Below, piece after piece: positions 1-7,996 of a stretch of DNA of 36,080 bases (the first letter of the stretch is position 1; each line of letters begins with the position of its first letter). Origin of the DNA: Bacillota bacterium (GTDB taxonomy: Bacteria; Bacillota; Clostridia; Christensenellales; Aristaeellaceae); assembly GCA_023404715.1 (NCBI GenBank), contig JAEYAR010000057.1:1-36080 (forward strand), written 5' to 3'. A program made the translations under genes and the position numbers. A model generated the notes under the pieces. It did not search any database. It was not told where the DNA came from and was given only the letters and a program-made list of their open reading frames with translations.

Positions 1-169
1 CGGCCACCTCGACAAAGCCCTTTTTGAGCAGCGCACGCAGAACGCCTTGGACGGTGTTGATGTTGAGCTCGGAATCCTGGGCCAGGATCTGTGAGGCGGT
101 CAGCGATTTTTCCGCATGCATGAGCAACTTCATGATCGTTTGCTCTTTCTTGGTCAGCTTATCTTGCAT
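1..169 (-). CDS. BlaI/MecI-family winged-helix repressor, N-terminal part
   Basis: Only the first 56 codons are inside the window; the gene runs off the left edge. The translation begins MQDKLTKKEQTIMKLL and continues through a winged-helix pattern (LTASQI, then NTVQGVLRALLKKGFVEV). That layout is typical of the BlaI/MecI/CopY family: an N-terminal DNA-binding wing followed by a dimerisation region that would lie outside the window. The start is the ATG at 169-167, preceded on the reverse strand by an AGGGAGT ribosome binding site. These proteins usually repress their own promoter and nearby genes, and relief often comes from proteolysis. A perfect palindrome sits inside this gene's own promoter, which fits autorepression (inference). 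A generic MarR-like regulator is an alternative because the C-terminal half is missing. Confidence 0.75.
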   Translation of the reverse strand, partial: MQDKLTKKEQTIMKLLMHAEKSLTASQILAQDSELNINTVQGVLRALLKKGFVEVA

Positions 170-211
170 CGAAATATACTCCCTTTTGTTCGGTGATCTC
201 TTGATAGATAC

Positions 212-240
212 AGTATAAACCGACTCTATCGGTTTGTCAA
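212..240 (-). promoter_or_regulatory. Promoter and operator of the BlaI/MecI-like gene
   Basis: On the reverse strand TTGACA (240-235) and TATACT (217-212) are separated by 17 bp, a near-ideal sigma-A promoter. The spacer holds a perfect inverted repeat, AAACCGA-CTCTA-TCGGTTT (217-235). A repressor dimer there would block RNA polymerase, so this is the likely autoregulatory operator. The promoter elements and palindrome are read directly; the identity of the binding protein is inferred from position. Confidence 0.8.
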
Positions 241-261
241 TAAAAATTTTTTCAAAAACTC

Positions 262-290
262 TTGACATACCCTCAAGGTGGTGATATGCT
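262..290 (+). promoter_or_regulatory. Forward sigma-A promoter
   Basis: TTGACA (262-267), 17-bp spacer, TATGCT (285-290). The start of transcription would fall near 297. It faces away from the repressor gene and lies 26 bp from the operator palindrome, so the two promoters may be co-regulated. The first well-supported gene downstream starts at 706, implying a leader of about 400 nt or a separate small RNA. Confidence 0.7.
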
Positions 291-705
291 GATGATGTAA
301 AAAAACAACGTATAGGCAATTTTGAATGATGCATAAAATATACTTGTCGCTGTTAAGAATAGCACTTCTATAGCTCGGTGAGGCGGTTCGGTTTTTCAAA
401 TGACATATAGGCTTTATCAACAATGACTACGTATGTGAAGGAGTAATGCCAACCATTCTCCTGACGCATAAGTAAATGCTGTAGGTATTTGTTGCCTCCG
501 GCGTTGGAAGAGAGGGAGTGCCATTGGGCTTAGAAAAACGCTTGCTTCAATATTTGAAGCAAAAAATCCTTGTAAAACGTGCGGGCAGCACCCCATCGCT
601 TACGCGATGGCTGTTCTACAAGGATGATGATAGTATACCACAAATATGAAGACGGAAGCAAGCTCAAAAAAGATCGTCTAAGGACTGCAGAAAGGAAGCT
701 TAGGT
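291..705 (+). other. Hairpin-rich leader or small RNA region without a confident gene
   Basis: This gap between the promoter and the SH3-like gene has no confident coding frame longer than about 45 codons. It holds two clear inverted repeats. One is TTGCTTCAA-TAT-TTGAAGCAA at 542-562. The other is a long hairpin whose outer arms ATCCTTGTA (566-574) and TACAAGGAT (617-625) enclose an inner stem CCATCGC-TTAC-GCGATGG (593-610). Neither is followed by a U tract on the forward strand. A 9-codon frame starts at ATG 446 just after AAGGAG, but the spacing is too short for good initiation. Possible roles are an mRNA leader, a small RNA, or the remnant of an element; none can be chosen from the sequence alone. 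Confidence 0.4.
524..649 (+). CDS. Possible 41-residue small protein (weak)
   Basis: An open frame starts at TTG 524, five bases after AGGGAG (513-518), and ends at TGA 647-649. An in-frame GTG lies at 518. The product would be basic (LEKRLLQYLKQ, then LVKRAG) with a short acidic run DDD near the end. I recognise no family. A second frame through the same bases reads NPCKTCGQHPIAY, a zinc-knuckle-like string, but has no good start. Because both overlap the strong hairpin at 566-625, the sequence may be constrained as RNA rather than protein. Confidence 0.2.
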   Translation: MGLEKRLLQYLKQKILVKRAGSTPSLTRWLFYKDDDSIPQI

Positions 706-1017
706 ATGAAAAATACGAAGAAGCTTATCTGCTTGATTCTGGCGCTGGTATGCCTCTTTGCGACCGCTGTGTCGGCCTCTGCGTTCACCGGTTTGGTACA
801 GGTCAATGATTACCTCAATTTGAGGAAGACGGCTAGCCTCAAGGGGACCATCATTGCGTACGTTGGCCCTGACACATATGTAGAGGTTTTGGATGGCGGA
901 AACGTTACGAATGGTTTCTACCACATCGATGCCCCCAGCCACAAAAGGACTGATTTGACCGATGCGGCAGTAACGCGTAGAGGCTACGGTTCTGTCGACT
1001 ACATCTCGATTGATTAG
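706..1017 (+). CDS. Small secreted SH3-like (SH3b) domain protein
   Basis: A 103-residue protein starting at ATG 706 after an AAAGGAAG ribosome binding site. It has a typical signal peptide (basic MKNTKK, hydrophobic core, SASA cleavage region near residue 26). The mature part matches the bacterial SH3 pattern: YLNLRKTASLKGTIIAYV, then a VEVLDGG turn, FYHI, and the closing GYGSVDYISID. Such domains usually bind cell-wall peptide or act as ligand modules on secreted proteins. It is only one domain long, with no enzyme attached. It precedes a tandem array of secreted propeller-like proteins and may share their transcript. A linking role in the envelope is inference. Confidence 0.75.
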   Translation: MKNTKKLICLILALVCLFATAVSASAFTGLVQVNDYLNLRKTASLKGTIIAYVGPDTYVEVLDGGNVTNGFYHIDAPSHKRTDLTDAAVTRRGYGSVDYISID

Positions 1018-1023
1018 CTCGAT

Positions 1024-1064
1024 TCCCCTCCTTGTGGCATATCGCTGCAGGGAGGGGATGATTT
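1024..1064 (+). terminator. Hairpin after the SH3-like gene (weak terminator)
   Basis: Arms TCCCCTCC (1024-1031) and GGAGGGGA (1051-1058) pair over eight bases around a loop of about 19 nt and are followed by TGATTTT. The loop is large and the U tract short, so partial read-through into the next gene at 1081 is likely. Confidence 0.45.
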
Positions 1065-1080
1065 TAAGGGGGAATCTTAC

Positions 1081-3398
1081 ATGAAAGAAGCAGGGAGGAG
1101 CATCTTTTTTACTTTGTTCCTCGCGCTCCTGGTGATTTGCTTTACCCCTGCCTTTGCGACATCTGACGGGGATGAAGACATCTTCACGCAGGATTATATG
1201 CGCCTTTCCGGTCTGGCAGATCAGGGTGCCGTCGCTTCGCAGGTGGTGGATTGGGATGGCGAACCTGCTATGCGTATTTATCGGATATGTCGGTCTGCAC
1301 CTACCGAACGGGCGTCGGGCTAGAAAAGCTCTGCACACTGCCACCGGCGCCGGAGGCGCTCTACCTTACCTATGAGAGCCTGAGCGCAGAGGCGCTCGAC
1401 ATGCTCAAAAATACGGTCACCTATGTGGCGGCCTACGACGGCGCGCTCTACGGCTATAATGTCTTCAGCGGTAAGTTCGGCAGGATCGATGCCCAGGGCA
1501 TCCATTGGGGCGATGTGTTGCTGGATATGGATTGCCTCAACCCTCTGGGCAACTTTTTCCCTGACCGCGTCGCGCGCAGCTTTGTGACGGACAGGCATCT
1601 CTATACATTTGTTTCCTTGGCGGAGATGGATGCGGATCGCTATGCTTTTTATGGTTTTGATCTTGCTACCGGCGATTCTATCAGCTATAGCATTGAAAAC
1701 TCAGTGGGTGTCTGCCGCGAGAGCGGGGAGACCTTTCTTTTCCTTTGCCGTCTGGAAGATACCTATGCTTTGAGACGGCTCGATACGCTCTTAGGGGAAA
1801 TCACGGATCTTGAGATCCCCATGAAGGGATTTCCATCCTCCGCTACGGTCGGCGGGCTTACATATGATGCGCAAAAGGACGCCATTTGTGTTACATTGAA
1901 CGGTCAGGTATTCCGCAGTGAAGGCGGGGAAGCCTTTTTCCCGATCGCCTACATGCCGGCGGATGCGCTGATGGCAGAGACGCCCGGCTGGATTCTACCG
2001 GACGGACGATATGCGCTGTGGTTGAACGGCGTCCATATTCGTACGCTGCGAGAAGAAATGGATGAAGTACAGCTCGTTTATCAGGCGGGCACGTTATCCA
2101 TGGCTTTAGATAAAAATTTTAAGGAAAAATACCCGGACATACGCTTGACGCATGTCGCAGCGCTCACGACGGCGGAGGAGCTGGCCGAGAAGCTCGTGAC
2201 GCAGGATAGCAGCGTCGATATTTTTGAACTGTGTGTGGATTATGCGTATACGGCCCTGGTACGCAAGGGACAGACGGTGGACTTATCTGCATCTAAGTGG
2301 ATTGCAAACGATGTCGCCAGCATGGACGAGACGATTCAGGCCGTCTTGACCGATTCGCAGGGAAACGTCGTGGCCTATCCATCCCAGATGTACGTCGCCC
2401 AATACGGCATTAACGAAGGCCTTTGGAATCTGGCCTTTGCAGGGCGTCCCTTTCCGAGCGACCTCGATGGAATCTTAGATGCCTGGCTTGAATGGGAATT
2501 GGATTGGGCGGATGCCTATCCCGGGGTGGAGTTCGTGTACGATTTTGATTACGCTTATTGGTGCGAAAAACTGCTGACGGCATATGTCCGGCAGCATGAC
2601 ATACCCGGCGAACTGCCCGATTTGTTTGACAAATCCCTTCGTGGCGTCCTGGAGAAGCTTCAACGGATTAAAGAGATTCGGGAGGCGGCAGGGCGGTGTA
2701 CGACGGAACCTCCTATGGATGCACAGGAAAAGCCGACCGCCATATTTATCATGACTCGCAGGGAGGCTATGAAGGCCCCGCCCTCCGTCGCTGTGTCGCT
2801 ATCCGCAGACTATATCTATGGCGTCAAAAAAGGGGCGTTTACCTGGATCCCGATGGCGTTCGCTGCGGGGGACGAGCCCAAGATGGATGCCACGCTGTAT
2901 GTCTATGTGGTCAACCCCAATTCCAAGCATATCGCGGAGGCGATTCAATTTATCGAGTGCGCAGCGCACATCGAGAGCAACCCTTATATGTACTATGCGG
3001 CGCACCCGCAGCTGCAATCGCCCTACGAAAGCCCCAATTTTGAGCGTTCGATCGCCAGTCATATTACGAAGAAGGCAGAGCTGGAGCAGGCGCTGCAGTT
3101 TGCCGGGGAGGACGACCGCGCGGACATCGAATATATGTTGATGTACGTGAACGAGTGGCTGGAAAGGCAGGAGGAACTGAGATGGATGATCACGGCGGAG
3201 ACAATCGCGCAGTATTGGGGCGGCAATAAGCTTCTTGACCTGCATGCCGATTCGCTCTACATCGGAGATGATGGAAGCGCAGCCCAGGCCGTTGTGTACA
3301 GCGCTTGCGCAAGATACGCGAGCGGTAATCTTTCCTTGGACGACTTTCTAAACGAGCTGACGCAAAAAATGCAGATGATGTACCTTGAAACCATGTGA
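1081..3398 (+). pseudogene. Frameshifted propeller-like/solute-binding fusion protein (paralog 1)
   Basis: The reading starts at ATG 1081 after AAGGGGGA with a signal peptide (cleavage after AFA, near residue 27). The frame is lost near 1261. The upstream frame reads VVDWDGE and then stops at 1321; the homologous continuation (YAYLSDMSVCTYRTG onward) is in the frame that ends at 3398. Comparison with the intact paralog at 5602 (LDGKLYAYMLDA) places the break at GGCGAACC, where one missing A would restore GAA ACC. Rejoined, the protein has about 772 residues. The first ~310 are a propeller-like domain with repeated ALYGYNVFSG-type units. The rest is a solute-binding-like domain (VDIFELCVDYAYTAL, YVVNPNSKH, C-terminal LDDFLNELTQKMQMMYLE). 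It lacks a lipobox. No slippery heptamer is present, so programmed shifting is unlikely; it is either a true lesion or a sequence error. Confidence 0.75.
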
Positions 3399-3416
3399 TG
3401 CGAAGGAGGGAATAAA

Positions 3417-4430
3417 ATGAAGAGGCTTGCGGCGTCAATCTTATTTCTCGTGATGTGCCTGGCCGCTTTGGGTGGAAACACACTGGCCGATACCGCCTTT
3501 GACGAAGCGTTCTACGAGGAAAAACATATTTGGGATCAAGGGACCATCACCTTGCGGAGCATCGCCGTGGCTGGGGACGCGGTTTACGGCCTGATGACCA
3601 ACGGAGACACTTACAGATGGACCCCCAATACGGGGGAGTGTATGCGCTTTGCACAGGTGGCCGCGTTGCCCAAATTCGATATGGAGAAGCCCTTTTCCAA
3701 GCAAAACGACAACTTAAAAAAAGAGTTAGGAAAGGCCGTAATCAACCTGATCGGTACGGAGGAGGCGCTGTACGGATTTAACCCGATTACGGGCGGCTTT
3801 GGTTGCATTCAAGACGGGGGAATTGTATGGAACGATGTGCGTTTGGATACCTCGATCCTGATGCAACGGGATCACTCTTACCCGCTATCCATCGAATTTC
3901 CCTTTGTTGAGGGGGATACGCTATACGGCTTCTACGACATGGCATGGCAGCAAGCGGGCGAGCATCCCTGCCAGGCAATATTGCTCTCTTTTGATCTGAA
4001 GACAGGTATGTGCACTGCAAACGAGCTGCCTGGCGCTTTACGGTTTTGCCGGTATACGCCCGGTAACCTCCTGCTCATGCGGGATAATGGAACCAAGACG
4101 CCTGTTTTGACGCGCTATGCGCTGGCCAATGGCGAGCAGGCAGATCTCGACGTCCCCCTGCCGCTGGAGATCGATCGCGATTACTATTCAGACTGGTGGA
4201 CGTTTAACACCCAAATAGGTGGGTTGGCGTATGATCAGGCGAGCGGCGCGATCTATCTGGCAGATCTGGACGGACTGTGGATAGGTAAAGAGGACGCGCC
4301 CTTCACGAGATGGAGCCCCGCTGAACGATGGGATTATTTGGTCTCCAATTCGCAAGCATGGGTTTTGCCCGATGGCCGATATGTGCTTCACAACGGGTGT
4401 GTTTATGCATTTAATATGGCCGACATCTAG
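3417..4430 (+). CDS. Secreted propeller-like protein, short form (paralog 2)
   Basis: This 337-residue protein begins at ATG 3417, only 18 bases after paralog 1, with GAAGGAGGG as ribosome binding site. It has a signal peptide ending near TLA, residue 24. It aligns along its whole length with the first ~310 residues of the two long paralogs: ALYGFNPITGGFGCI, a TLYGFYDMAW unit, then GGLAYDQASGAIYL and the closing WVLPDGRYVLHNGCVYAF. It stops exactly where the long forms enter the solute-binding domain. Repeats of about 45-50 residues with aromatic and glycine positions suggest a beta-propeller (inference). It is not a recognised named family. It may bind the same partner as the long forms but not their solute, or modulate them. 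Confidence 0.7.
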   Translation: MKRLAASILFLVMCLAALGGNTLADTAFDEAFYEEKHIWDQGTITLRSIAVAGDAVYGLMTNGDTYRWTPNTGECMRFAQVAALPKFDMEKPFSKQNDNLKKELGKAVINLIGTEEALYGFNPITGGFGCIQDGGIVWNDVRLDTSILMQRDHSYPLSIEFPFVEGDTLYGFYDMAWQQAGEHPCQAILLSFDLKTGMCTANELPGALRFCRYTPGNLLLMRDNGTKTPVLTRYALANGEQADLDVPLPLEIDRDYYSDWWTFNTQIGGLAYDQASGAIYLADLDGLWIGKEDAPFTRWSPAERWDYLVSNSQAWVLPDGRYVLHNGCVYAFNMADI

Positions 4431-4436
4431 CCAATC

Positions 4437-4474
4437 GCGCCAGCCGGAGGTTGCACTCCGGCTGGCGCAATTTT
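4437..4474 (+). terminator. Strong hairpin terminator after paralog 2
   Basis: A perfect 13-bp stem GCGCCAGCCGGAG (4437-4449) / CTCCGGCTGGCGC (4456-4468) with a 6-nt loop is followed by AATTTT. It divides the paralog array into two parts, so paralog 3 probably needs its own promoter or read-through. Confidence 0.8.
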
Positions 4475-4555
4475 CAAAGTTTGATCCCTTTTTTTCGAAA
4501 GCGCATGCATCTAACCGATGCACCATAACGACCACGAAGCGTCAGGAGGAAGACC

Positions 4556-5575
4556 ATGAAAAAGATTTTGTTGCTCATAAGCTGTATGCTGGCCGTTTGG
4601 GGCGTATGTATTTCTGCAAATGCTGCGCCAGGCGATGAGGAGGCCTTCACCACGGCGTTTCTTGATGGTGCGGGGCAGCGAGCAATACGCCGTAATGGTT
4701 GGATGGCATACGCATTTTCTAATGATACATATTATTTAGAAAGCGGCGATGGAACCATATATAGCTGGAAACCGGGCGACAAGGCGGCGACAGTCAGCTA
4801 TCAACTCGCGGCAATATCGAGACTGACCTCGGAACAATTGACGAAAGAGCATATCGAGGCATCAAAGGAGCGCGCGACACACTTAGTGCCTATCGATGAC
4901 GAACTGTGGGCGCTGAATCTATTCTCCGCAAGCGAGTATATGAAAATCGGCAAGATCACGGAGGAAGGCGTGGCGTGGGAGCCGCTGCACTTTGATATAT
5001 CCATGATCAAGGACTGGACCGACCTATGGCATCCGTTTGTGGAAAATGGGAAACTATACGCGCATTACGATCTGAGCTGGCAAAACGATCACGATAGAAG
5101 CGAAATGGTGATCCTCGAGTTTGACCTGTCAAACGGTCAATGCAAAGCCATCGATACACAGCACGCAGATTTCTTTGCGCCTTATAAACCCGGATATGTG
5201 CTGCTGCTGCACGGCGGCATGACCGCCTCGCCGTCCCTGAGCGTGATGGAGCTGGCTACCGGCGAGATGGAAAGGCTGCCGCTGGAGATTCCGCCACAGG
5301 CAACCGCCCCCCAGCCAGCTACCGGCGGGCCGTGGATGGATGATATATACATGATGGTGCCGCGCATAGGCGGGTTGGCCTACGACCCGGCTTCAGATTC
5401 GATTTACTTTTACATCCCCTCGGTGGTTTGGAAGTCCCAGGCAGGCGGCCCTTTCGAGCCCATCGCGACGCTGCCCACAAGTTACATTACGATGAACGCG
5501 CAGGCATGGATCTTGTCTGATGGGCGATATGGGATACAAAACGGCGGGGAATTCTACGTTCGCGCCACAAAGTAG
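4556..5575 (+). CDS. Secreted propeller-like protein, short form (paralog 3)
   Basis: This 339-residue protein starts at ATG 4556 after CAGGAGGAAG. It has a signal peptide with cleavage near ANA, residue 23, and a mature start APGDEEAF closely matching APGDVEVF of paralog 4. It contains the same propeller-like pattern (IYSWKPGDKA, ELWALNLFSASEY, LYAHYDLSW, GGLAYDPASDSIYF, AWILSDGRYGIQNGGEF) and ends at the domain boundary seen in paralog 2. The 125-base gap before it holds the terminator of paralog 2 and a small GCATC/GATGC hairpin but no convincing promoter. Function is unknown. The shared first domain with different endings suggests a common partner. Confidence 0.7.
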   Translation: MKKILLLISCMLAVWGVCISANAAPGDEEAFTTAFLDGAGQRAIRRNGWMAYAFSNDTYYLESGDGTIYSWKPGDKAATVSYQLAAISRLTSEQLTKEHIEASKERATHLVPIDDELWALNLFSASEYMKIGKITEEGVAWEPLHFDISMIKDWTDLWHPFVENGKLYAHYDLSWQNDHDRSEMVILEFDLSNGQCKAIDTQHADFFAPYKPGYVLLLHGGMTASPSLSVMELATGEMERLPLEIPPQATAPQPATGGPWMDDIYMMVPRIGGLAYDPASDSIYFYIPSVVWKSQAGGPFEPIATLPTSYITMNAQAWILSDGRYGIQNGGEFYVRATK

Positions 5576-5601
5576 CTTATTGGGGTTAGGAGGGCAACAA
5601 G

Positions 5602-7884
5602 ATGCGAAAACTATTTTGCCTGCTCGGCATCCTTTGCATATGCGCTGTTTTTCCGCTCGACGGCGGCGCAGCACCCGGCGACGTAGAGGTTTTTACGCCA
5701 AACCATTTGTCGTCATTCGGCATGCAGGAGCGGGGCGGCATGCGCCAGGTAGCAGGCTTGGACGGTAAGCTCTACGCCTATATGTTAGACGCCACGATTT
5801 TTACCTGGCAACCGGGGGATGATGCGCCGCGTTTTTACTGTGAATTGCCCCTCAATACAGGCAATGCCACACAGAATCAGGCAGAAGTGGATCTCATCGC
5901 TGCGGGAGACGGCGCGCTGTGGGGCGTTGATATCGATGCGGGGCGAATCGGACGGATCGATGAGGGCGGCGTAGCTTGGCTTGACATGCGATTTGATCCA
6001 GAGCGGTTGACGTTCGATGTGGATGCCCCGCGAATAATCGAGCACGCGCTCGTTCAGGAGGGAAAGCTTTATGTCCTCGTGCTGCTATACAACGGCTGGG
6101 ATGCGAATCGAAACACCTATGAGCTGTTAGGCATCGATTTAGCGAGCGGCGCGGTCGCAGCCCTCGAAACGCCCGGAGCACAGGGGATCTGTAGCTATAC
6201 ACCCGGTTTCTTGCTATTGCTGCGGGCGGCGCAGGAAGATGGAATGGTGCTGAGCACATACGATATAGCATCTGGCGTCTTGACGGATTTACCATACGCT
6301 TTACCCGTCCTGAAAGAGAATGGCACAATCGGCGGTATGGCGTACGATGCCTCTTTGGATCGCATCCTCTTCACGGCGCAAAACCAGGTTTGGGCTTCTC
6401 AATCAGATGCTCAGTTTGCCGTCGTCGCCTATGTGCCGGTCAGGCTTGCCACCGCAAGAAACCAGGGGTGCATCCTGCCGGGCGGCTTATATGCCGTGTC
6501 CGATAACGGCTGTTATATCAGAAACACGGATCAAGTGCAGACGAAGGCGCCCGCATTGCACATACAGGCGGGGTATCTGCCGGCGCCGATTCAGAAAGAT
6601 TTTGTGAAAGAAAACCCGGATATCCCGGTGGTGGAAATCACTGCGCTGGCGAATGCTGAAGCCATCGCCAAAGAGGTTACCACCGGCAGCAGCGCTGTAG
6701 ATATTTATCAAATTGAGTTGGATCACGCTTTCCGAGCGCTGGCGGAGAAGGGTTATGTGGCGGACTTAAGCGCATCTGAAATCATTGCCGCCGATTTTAT
6801 GAATATGTCGTCGGTCGCACAAGCCGCTTTGTCCAATTCGGACGGAAAACCTGTGGCCTATCCGGTGAATATATTCTTATATGAAATGGGCATCAATATG
6901 GGATTTTGGAAGCTTGCCTTTGGCGATGCGCCAGCGCCCAAAACATACACGGCATTCCTGGATGCATGGCTACAATGGGAAGAGGAAATCGCTGAGGAAT
7001 ACCCCGAAATCGACTTTGTAGAAAATTTTGATCACGCCTATTGGACCAGACAGATCATTGAGGCCTATGTGCAGCAATATGAGGTGGCCGGAATGCCGCT
7101 TGACTTTCAAAGCCCCGTGCTGCACGATGCGCTCGATCAATTAGAGGCTGTGCGAGAAGCGAGGGAGAACAAAAACCGGAATGTCGATTTCCTTGGTATG
7201 GACGAGTGGGGCGAGCGGCGCGGGATATTTACAATCACCTTCCCCGAACCGCTTCGGAACGATGATAATCCGGAGTTGGCATTCCGATCCACGTTTATCT
7301 ACGACATCGACCCCAACGCCACGCAAACGTGTCCGCTGGTATTTGAAGCAGGGCGATCCCCGACGGTGCGGGCCGGTGTGATGCTTTGGGTGGTGAATCC
7401 AAACTCGCAAAACCTGGAGTGGGCCTTGCGTTTTATCGAATACGCTACCCGCCAGCGTAATAATCCGCAGATCTATTATGCGATGCACCCAAACGCCAGC
7501 GAGCCCTTGGAGGTTGCGGACTTTCAGGCGAGGGTGGCCTCGATGGAGGAGCGGCGCAGCGATTATCAAAGCAGGCTGGAGGAGTCCGAAGGGGATGCGC
7601 GTTTGGACATCGAGGACGGCATAAAATATATCGACAACTGGCTGGCAAACCGAGAGACCGTGCGATGGGAAATATCGGAGAGGAGCATTGCGCAGTATCG
7701 AGCGTTGGAACCGAGCATTCGCTTCTTCGAAAATTCGCTCTACCTCGGCTCTGCCGGTAACAGCATTCAGATACAGATTCAAAATCTGTGCTCCCGGTAT
7801 GCGCAAAGACAGCTCAACCTGGATGCTTTCCTGAATGAGCTAAATAACAAAATGCAGATGGTGTACACGGAAAACATGTTGTGA
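5602..7884 (+). CDS. Secreted propeller-like/solute-binding fusion protein (paralog 4, intact)
   Basis: This 760-residue protein starts at ATG 5602 with TAGGAGGG as ribosome binding site. A signal peptide ends near GGA at residue 22-24; there is no lipobox cysteine. Residues ~25-310 form the propeller-like domain (LYAYMLDATIFTWQPGDDA, ALWGVDIDAGRIGRIDEGG, GGMAYDASLDRILF). From ~318 the sequence resembles family-1 extracellular solute-binding proteins: FVKENPDIPVVEITAL, SAVDIYQIELDHAFRAL, DGKPVAYPVNIF, MLWVVNPNSQNLEWALRFIEYA and a C-terminal LDAFLNELNNKMQMVYTEN. Such proteins normally deliver sugars or peptides to an ABC permease and are lipid-anchored in Gram-positives. Here neither anchor nor permease is seen nearby. 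It may act as a released or wall-held sensor or scavenger (inference). Confidence 0.75.
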   Translation: MRKLFCLLGILCICAVFPLDGGAAPGDVEVFTPNHLSSFGMQERGGMRQVAGLDGKLYAYMLDATIFTWQPGDDAPRFYCELPLNTGNATQNQAEVDLIAAGDGALWGVDIDAGRIGRIDEGGVAWLDMRFDPERLTFDVDAPRIIEHALVQEGKLYVLVLLYNGWDANRNTYELLGIDLASGAVAALETPGAQGICSYTPGFLLLLRAAQEDGMVLSTYDIASGVLTDLPYALPVLKENGTIGGMAYDASLDRILFTAQNQVWASQSDAQFAVVAYVPVRLATARNQGCILPGGLYAVSDNGCYIRNTDQVQTKAPALHIQAGYLPAPIQKDFVKENPDIPVVEITALANAEAIAKEVTTGSSAVDIYQIELDHAFRALAEKGYVADLSASEIIAADFMNMSSVAQAALSNSDGKPVAYPVNIFLYEMGINMGFWKLAFGDAPAPKTYTAFLDAWLQWEEEIAEEYPEIDFVENFDHAYWTRQIIEAYVQQYEVAGMPLDFQSPVLHDALDQLEAVREARENKNRNVDFLGMDEWGERRGIFTITFPEPLRNDDNPELAFRSTFIYDIDPNATQTCPLVFEAGRSPTVRAGVMLWVVNPNSQNLEWALRFIEYATRQRNNPQIYYAMHPNASEPLEVADFQARVASMEERRSDYQSRLEESEGDARLDIEDGIKYIDNWLANRETVRWEISERSIAQYRALEPSIRFFENSLYLGSAGNSIQIQIQNLCSRYAQRQLNLDAFLNELNNKMQMVYTENML

Positions 7885-7928
7885 TACGATCGATTAGCGA
7901 ATGTGAGAGTCTGCATATCATCTAAATA

Positions 7929-7963
7929 CCAATAGCCCCCTGCATTCAGCAGGGGGCTATTGG
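7929..7963. terminator. Bidirectional terminator between convergent genes
   Basis: A perfect 15-bp stem (7929-7943 with 7949-7963, loop ATTCA) lies midway between paralog 4 and the convergent mrp gene. The stem carries the G5/C5 core and ends in TTGG, with little U tract. Position and symmetry suggest it stops transcription from both sides. Confidence 0.75.
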
Positions 7964-7996
7964 CATTGGGTTCCATCCTTTTCATAAGCCGTTCCG

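Noticed and set aside
566..625. Known structured RNA (SRP, 6S or T-box) at the leader hairpin
   Set aside because: None of the conserved core strings of these RNAs is present.
1251..1330. Programmed frameshifting in paralog 1
   Set aside because: No slippery heptamer or downstream stimulatory structure is visible, and the other long paralog needs no shift.
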